The notes under the pieces are model-generated. The model was given only the letters and a program-made list of their open reading frames with translations. It was not told where the DNA came from and ran no database searches. The translations under genes and the position numbers were made by a program. From contig NC_092091.1 of the NCBI RefSeq assembly GCF_045679555.1, positions 79,562,144-79,626,143 on the forward strand: a DNA stretch of 64,000 nucleotides, in the 5' to 3' direction. Positions 57,294 through 64,000 of this stretch are shown here, in pieces. Position 1 is the stretch's first letter. Each line of letters begins with the position of its first letter. The DNA comes from Salvelinus alpinus (taxonomy: Eukaryota; Chordata; Actinopteri; Salmoniformes; Salmonidae).

Positions 57294-60200
57294 TATACAC
57301 CTAACCCTAGACTGGCTTCAGGTATATACACACCTAACCCTGGACTGGCTTCAGGTATATACACACCTAACCCTGGACTGGCTTCAGGTATATACACACA
57401 CCTAACCCTAGACTGGCTTCAGGTATATATACACCTAACCCTAGACTGGCTTCAGGTATATACACACCTAACCCTAGACTGGCTTCAGGTATATATACAC
57501 ACCTAACCCTGGACTGGCTTCAGGTATATACACACCTAACCCTGGACTGGCTTCAGGTATATACACACCTAACCCTAGACTGGCTTCAGGTATATATACA
57601 CACCTAACCCTGGACTGGCTTCAGGTATATACACACCTAACCCTGGACTGGCTTCAGGTATATACACACCTAACCCTGGACTGGCTTCAGGTATATATAC
57701 ACACCTAACCCTGGACTGGCTTCAGGTATATACACACACCTAACCCTAGACTGGCTTCAGGTATATATACACACCTAACCCTAGACTGGCTTCAGGTATA
57801 TACACACCTAACCCTAGACTGGCTTCAGGTATATACACACCTAACCCTGGACTGGCTTCAGGTATATATACACCTAACCCTAGACTGGCTTCAGGTATAT
57901 ACACACCTAACCCTGGACTGGCTTCAGGTATATACACACCTAACCCTAGACTGGCTTCAGGTATATACACACCTAACCCTGGACTGGCTTCAGGTATATA
58001 CACACCTAACCCTGGACTGGCTTCAGGTATATACACACCTAACCCTGGACTGGCTTCAGGTATATATACACCTAACCCTGGACTGGCTTCAGGTATATAC
58101 ACACCTAACCCTAGACTGGCTTCAGGTATATACACACCTAACCCTGGACTGGCTTCAGGTATATATACACCTAACCCTGGACTGGCTTCAGGTATATACA
58201 CACACCTAACCCTAGACTGGCTTCAGGTATATACACACCTAACCCTAGACTGGCTTCAGGTATATATACACACCTAACCCTGGACTGGCTTCAGGTATAT
58301 ATACACACCTAACCCTGGACTGGCTTCAGGTATATACACACCTAACCCTGGACTGGCTTCAGGTATATACACACCTAACCCTGGACTGGCTTCAGGTATA
58401 TACACACACCTAACCCTAGACTGGCTTCAGGTATATACACACCTAACCCTAGACTGGCTTCAGGTATATATACACACCTAACCCTGGACTGGCTTCAGGT
58501 ATATATACACACCTAACCCTGGACTGGCTTCAGGTATATACACACCTAACCCTAGACTGGCTTCAGGTATATACACACCTAACCCTGGACTGGCTTCAGG
58601 TATATACACACCTAACCCTGGACTGGCTTCAGGTATATACACACACCTAACCCTAGACTGGCTTCAGGTATATACACACCTAACCCTAGACTGGCTTCAG
58701 GTATATATACACACCTAACCCTGGACTGGCTTCAGGTATATACACACCTAACCCTGGACTGGCTTCAGGTATATACACACACCTAACCCTAGACTGGCTT
58801 CAGGTATATACACACCTAACCCTAGACTGGCTTCAGGTATATATACACACCTAACCCTGGACTGGCTTCAGGTATATATACACACCTAACCCTAGACTGG
58901 CTTCAGGTATATATACACACCTAACCCTGGACTGGCTTCAGGTATATATACACACCTAACCCTGGACTGGCTTCAGGTATATACACACCTAACCCTAGAC
59001 TGGCTTCAGGTATATACACACCTAACCCTGGACTGGCTTCAGGTATATATACACCTAACCCTAGACTGGCTTCAGGTATATATACACACCTAACCCTGGA
59101 CTGGCTTCAGGTATATATACACACCTAACCCTGGACTGGCTTCAGGTATATACACACCTAACCCTGGACTGGCTTCAGGTATATATACACACCTAACCCT
59201 GGACTGGCTTCAGGTATATATACACACCTAACCCTGGACTGGCTTCAGGTATATACACACCTAACCCTGGACTGGCTTCAGGTATATATACACACCTAAC
59301 CCTGGACTGGCTTCAGGTATATACACACCTAACCCTGGACTGGCTTCAGGTATATATACACACCTAACCCTGGACTGGCTTCAGGTATATACACACCTAA
59401 CCCTAGACTGGCTTCAGGTATATATACACACCTAACCCTAGACTGGCTTCAGGTATATATACACACCTAACCCTGGACTGGCTTCAGGTATATACACACC
59501 TAACCCTAGACTGGCTTCAGGTATATATACACACCTAACCCTGGACTGGCTTCAGGTATATATACACCTAACCCTAGACTGGCTTCAGGTATATATACAC
59601 ACCTAACCCTGGACTGGCTTCAGGTATATATACACACCTAACCCTGGACTGGCTTCAGGTATATACACACCTAACCCTAGACTGGCTTCAGGTATATACA
59701 CACCTAACCCTGGACTGGCTTCAGGTATATATACACACCTAACCCTGGACTGGCTTCAGGTATATACACACCTAACCCTAGACTGGCTTCAGGTATATAT
59801 ACACACCTAACCCTGGACTGGCTTCAGGTATATACACACCTAACCCTGGACTGGCTTCAGGTATATATACACACCTAACCCTGGACTGGCTTCAGGTATA
59901 TACACACCTAACCCTGGACTGGCTTCAGGTATATATACACACCTAACCCTGGACTGGCTTCAGGTATATACACACCTAACCCTAGACTGGCTTCAGGTAT
60001 ATATACACACCTAACCCTGGACTGGCTTCAGGTATATATACACACCTAACCCTGGACTGGCTTCAGGTATATACACACCTAACCCTGGACTGGCTTCAGG
60101 TATATACACACCTAACCCTGGACTGGCTTCAGGTATATACACACACCTAACCCTAGACTGGCTTCAGGTATATACACACCTAACCCTAGACTGGCTTCAG

Positions 60201-62003
60201 GTATATATACACCTAACCCTGGACTGGCTTCAGGTATATATACACACCTAACCCTGGACTGGCTTCAGGTATATATACACACCTAACCCTGGACTGGCTT
60301 CAGGTATATATACACACCTAACCCTGGACTGGCTTCAGGTATATACACACCTAACCCTAGACTGGCTTCAGGTATATATACACACCTAACCCTGGACTGG
60401 CTTCAGGTATATATACACACCTAACCCTGGACTGGCTTCAGGTATATATACACACCTAACCCTGGACTGGCTTCAGGTATATATACACACCTAACCCTGG
60501 ACTGGCTTCAGGTATATATACACACCTAACCCTGGACTGGCTTCAGGTATATACACACCTAACCCTGGACTGGCTTCAGGTATATACACACACCTAACCC
60601 TAGACTGGCTTCAGGTATATACACACCTAACCCTAGACTGGCTTCAGGTATATATACACACCTAACCCTGGACTGGCTTCAGGTATATACACACACCTAA
60701 CCCTGGACTGGCTTCAGGTATATATACACACCTAACCCTGGACTGGCTTCAGGTATATACACACACCTAACCCTAGACTGGCTTCAGGTATATACACACC
60801 TAACCCTAGACTGGCTTCAGGTATATATACACCTAACCCTGGACTGGCTTCAGGTATATACACACACCTAACCCTGGACTGGCTTCAGGTATATATACAC
60901 ACCTAACCCTAGACTGGCTTCAGGTATATACACACCTAACCCTAGACTGGCTTCAGGTATATACACACCTAACCCTAGACTGGCTTCAGGTATATATACA
61001 CACCTAACCCTGGACTGGCTTCAGGTATATATACACCTAACCCTGGACTGGCTTCAGGTATATATACACACCTAACCCTAGACTGGCTTCAGGTATATAC
61101 ACACCTAACCCTAGACTGGCTTCAGGTATATACACACCTAACCCTAGACTGGCTTCAGGTATATATACACACCTAACCCTGGACTGGCTTCAGGTATATA
61201 CACACCTAACCCTAGACTGGCTTCAGGTATATATACACCTAACCCTGGACTGGCTTCAGGTATATACACACCTAACCCTAGACTGGCTTCAGGTATATAC
61301 ACACCTAACCCTAGACTGGCTTCAGGTATATACACACCTAACCCTGGACTGGCTTCAGGTATATACACACCTAACCCTAGACTGGCTTCAGGTATATACA
61401 CACCTAACCCTGGACTGGCTTCAGGTATATATACACCTAACCCTGGACTGGCTTCAGGTATATACACACCTAACCCTAGACTGGCTTCAGGTATATATAC
61501 ACACCTAACCCTGGACTGGCTTCAGGTATATACACACCTAACCCTGGACTGGCTTCAGGTATATATACACACCTAACCCTAGACTGGCTTCAGGTATATA
61601 TACACACCTAACCCTGGACTGGCTTCAGGTATATATACACACCTAACCCTGGACTGGCTTCAGGTATATATACACACCTAACCCTAGACTGGCTTCAGGT
61701 ATATACACACCTAACCCTGGACTGGCTTCAGGTATATACACACACTTAACCCTGGACTGGCTTCAGGTATATACACACCTAACCCTGGACTGGCTTCAGG
61801 TATATATACACACCTAACCCTGGACTGGCTTCAGGTATATACACACACCTAACCCTGGACTGGCTTCAGGTATATATACACACCTAACCCTGGACTGGCT
61901 TCAGGTATATACACACCTAACCCTAGACTGGCTTCAGGTATATATACACACCTAACCCTGGACTGGCTTCAGGTATATATACACCTAACCCTAGACTGGC
62001 TTC
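57294..62003. repeat. 33-bp minisatellite carrying the exon 5 donor, right part
   Basis: The same units as on the left continue for about 4.7 kb, roughly 140 copies. GGACTGG/AGACTGG and the TATA-CACA length variants form repeated patterns, with several multi-unit blocks duplicated (for example around 58200-58850). Minus-strand frames read VYIPEASPGLG where units are exactly 33 bp. It ends at GGCTTCACCTAATG. Confidence 0.97.
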
Positions 62004-62009
62004 ACCTAA

Positions 62010-62812
62010 TGTTGCCTTTTTGTTGTTCTACTGTTGTTATAATGTTGTTCTGACATTGTTCTAACGTTGTTCTGACATTTTTCTAACGTCCTGACCTTGT
62101 TTTAATGTTCTGACATTGTTCTAACGTTGTCCTGACCTTGTTTTAATGTTCTGACATTGTTCTAACGTTGTCCTGACCTTGTTTTAATGTTCTGACATTG
62201 TTCTAACGTTGTCCTTACCTTGTTTTAATGTTCTGACATTGTTCTAACGTTGTTCTGACCTTGTTTTAATGTTCTGACATTGTTCTAACGTTGTCCTGAC
62301 CTTGTTTTAGTGTTCTGACATTGTTCTAACGTTGTCCTGACCTTGTTTTAATGTTCTGACATTGTTCTAACGTTGTCCTGACCTTGTTTTAATGTTCTGA
62401 CATTGTTCTAACGTTGTCCTGACCTTGTTTTAATGTTCTGACATTGTTCTAATGTTGTCCTGACCTTGTTTTAGTGTTCTGACATTGTTCTAACGTTGTC
62501 CTGACCTTGTTTTAATGTTCTAACGTTGTCCTGACATTGTTCTAACGTTGTCCTTACCTTGTTTTAATGTTCTGACATTGTTCTAACGTTGTCCTGACCT
62601 TGTTTTAATGTTCTGACATTGTTCTAACGTTGTCCTGACCTTGTTTTAATGTTCTGACATTGTTCTAACGTTGTTCTGACCTTGTTTTAATGTTTTGACA
62701 TTGTTCTAACGTTGTCCTGACCTTGTTTTAATGTTCTGACATTGTTCTAACGTTGTCCTGACCTTGTTTTAGTGTTCTGACATTGTTCTAACGTTGTCCT
62801 GACCATGTTATC
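62010..62812. repeat. 41-bp minisatellite before tmem192 exon 6 (about 19 units)
   Basis: The unit is GTTCTGACATTGTTCTAACG plus TTGTCCTGACCTTGTTTTAAT. It is T-rich and ends 12 bp before the exon 6 acceptor TGTTCCTCTCCAG. Many units contain TTCTAAC or TCCTGAC, which resemble branch-point motifs followed by pyrimidine-rich sequence. Confidence 0.95.
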
Positions 62813-62826
62813 CTGTTCCTCTCCAG

Positions 62827-63124
62827 GGAGAGCTCCAGTCTGGAAGAGGTGGTGGAGAAACAAGCTGATCTCATCGACTACCTGAAGCAACACAACACCT
62901 TACTGAGCAAGAGACTGCTCATCATGACTGTACAGCACAATGACCACAATACAACCACAATACAACCACAACACCTTACTGAGCAAGAGACTGCTCAACA
63001 TGACTGTACAGCACTGACCACAATACAACCACAATACAACCACAATACAACCATAATTCAACCACAACCACAAGACAACCATAATACAATCACAACCACA
63101 ACCATAATACAACCACAACCATAA
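62827..63124 (+). CDS. tmem192: tmem192 exon 6 (C-terminal coil and repeat-encoded tail)
   Basis: The acceptor is CCTCTCCAG, entered in phase 2. It encodes [20 protein letters not shown] and [10 protein letters not shown], matching the conserved C-terminal coiled segment of TMEM192. After KRLLIMT the sequence enters a tandem repeat, so the last 60 or so residues are Gln/Asn/Thr/His-rich ([13 protein letters not shown]) up to TAA at 63122. A family member normally ends about a dozen residues after the KRLL motif. The tail therefore looks like a repeat-driven extension, or the true stop has been lost. Confidence 0.88.
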
Positions 63125-63160
63125 TACAACCACACCATAATACAACCACAACACAACCAT
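62891..63160. repeat. 76-bp duplication plus ACAATACAACC microsatellite in exon 6
   Basis: The segment starting CACAACACCTTACTGAGCAA at 62891 recurs at 62967. A run of CACAATACAACC / CACAACCATAATACAACC units then continues past the stop codon. The 76-bp offset is not divisible by 3, so the second copy is read in a different frame ([10 protein letters not shown] instead of LLSKRLL). Confidence 0.92.
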
Positions 63161-63470
63161 AAGGGACAGAGAGAGGAGGATGGAAGAAGAGAAGAGGGTC
63201 ACAGATTAGAGGCCTGGAGTTTTATTTCTGTGTGACCACCCCAAGCGACCTCTGGGTAGTGTGTCTGTGAAGAGAAAGGTAGTATTAGTCTAGAGGTATG
63301 TGAGAAAGAGGGAGAAGAAGGGAGGAGAGAGAGATCGGGGAGGGGGAGGGGGAGAGAAAGATCGAGGAGGGAGAGAGAGAGGGAGGGAACCATGTTATCA
63401 GGGCCTGGTGTGTGTGTGTTCCACATAAATGTTTTACCTGTGTGTTCTCCCTGCAGTGTGTTTTTATATA
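63125..63470 (+). other. tmem192 3'UTR / downstream region
   Basis: It contains the end of the exon 6 repeat, a purine-rich GAGAGAGA stretch (63305-63385) and a short TG run. I see no AATAAA before the Tc1-like element at 63471, so the polyadenylation site may use a variant signal or lie inside the element. Confidence 0.5.
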
Positions 63471-64000
63471 AACTCAGCTAAAAAGAAACGTCCTCTCTGT
63501 CAATTGTGTTTATTTTCAGCAAACTTAACATATGTAAATATTTGTATGAACATAACAAGATTCGACAACTGAGACATAAACTGAACAAGTTTCACAGACA
63601 TGTAACTAACAGAAATGGAATAATGTGTCCCTGAACAAAGGGGGAGTCAACATCAAAAGTAACAGTCAGTATCTGGTGTGGCCACCAGCTGCATTAAGTA
63701 CTGCAGTGCATCTCCTCCTCATGGACTGCACCAGATTTGCCAGTTCTTGCTGTGAGATGTTACCCTACTCTTCCACCAAGGCACCTGCAAGTTCCCAGAC
63801 ATTTCTGAGGGGAATGGCCCTAGCCCTCACCCTCCGATCCAACAGGTCCCAGATGTGCTCAATGGGATTGAGATCCGGGCTCTTCGCTGGCCATGGCAGA
63901 ACACTGACATTCCTGTCTTGCAGGAAATCACGCACAGAACGAGCAGTATGGCTGGTGGCATTGTCATGTTGGAGGGTCATGTCAGGATGAGCCTGCAGGA
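63471..64000 (-). mobile_element. Tc1-like transposon, runs off the right edge
   Basis: The terminus AACTCAGCTAAAAAGAAACG follows a TA at 63469-63470 and matches, reversed, the fragment end at 50256. The transposase lies on the minus strand inside it. Only the 3' half of the element is in the window. Confidence 0.85.
63666..64000 (-). pseudogene. Tc1-like transposase C-terminal part with a nonsense codon
   Basis: Minus-strand reading from the right edge gives MTLQHDNATSHTARSVRDFL, then [20 protein letters not shown]: the second and third catalytic regions of Tc1/mariner nucleases. A TAG at 63765-63767 interrupts the frame after ALVEE. In-frame similarity continues (NISQQELANLVQSMRRRC) to a TGA at 63666. 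The N-terminal half is outside the window. Confidence 0.85.

Noticed and set aside
53423..62003. Interstitial telomeric repeats (CCTAACCCTA in each unit)
   Set aside because: Only about ten telomere-like bases occur per 33-bp unit, never in tandem. The unit is better explained by the exon 5 donor region.

Overview
This window looks like salmonid fish nuclear DNA. The evidence is two vertebrate genes split into small exons with canonical GT/AG splice sites, plus a mobile-element mix typical of salmonids: Tc1-like transposons, hAT-type short elements, a tRNA-headed SINE, and LINE copies with the '...TTTGATTTGATTT' and '...GGTTAAATAAAGGTGAAA' tails. Gene identities rest on remembered vertebrate orthologues and on exon phases that close exactly. 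No database search was run.

Layout. (1) 1-20865 holds the last seven coding exons (216 codons plus stop) of a plus-strand LMO7/LIMCH1-family gene. They run from a charged coiled-coil segment to a C-terminal LIM domain and the ending AGQPTTL. A repeat-rich 3'UTR follows, with a poly(A) signal at 22808. (2) After a gap of about 1.1 kb, the complete plus-strand tmem192 gene runs from 23960 to 63124. Its six exons give 320 codons plus stop and encode a four-helix lysosomal/late-endosomal membrane protein. (3) A Tc1-like element starts at 63471 and leaves the window.

Coding exons make up only about 2.5 percent of the window. Roughly two thirds is tandem repeat, in about twenty separate arrays with units from 14 to 67 bp. 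Mobile elements fill much of the rest. They include a LINE with one uninterrupted 1097-codon endonuclease/reverse-transcriptase frame, nested inside an older LINE. There is also a 1.6-kb Tc1-like element inside a minisatellite, and a hAT-type element with a perfect 8-bp target duplication immediately after an exon.

The most interesting structure is the relation between arrays and splice sites. In tmem192 the arrays or duplications after exons 3, 4 and 5 contain copies of the end of the preceding exon. After exons 4 and 5 this includes the 5' splice site, so intron 5 carries roughly 200 near-identical copies of the exon 5 donor. Several exons also have (TG)n at the acceptor and (CA)n just after the donor, so the flanking introns could pair across the exon. 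Long open frames inside the arrays follow from unit lengths divisible by three and are not called as genes.
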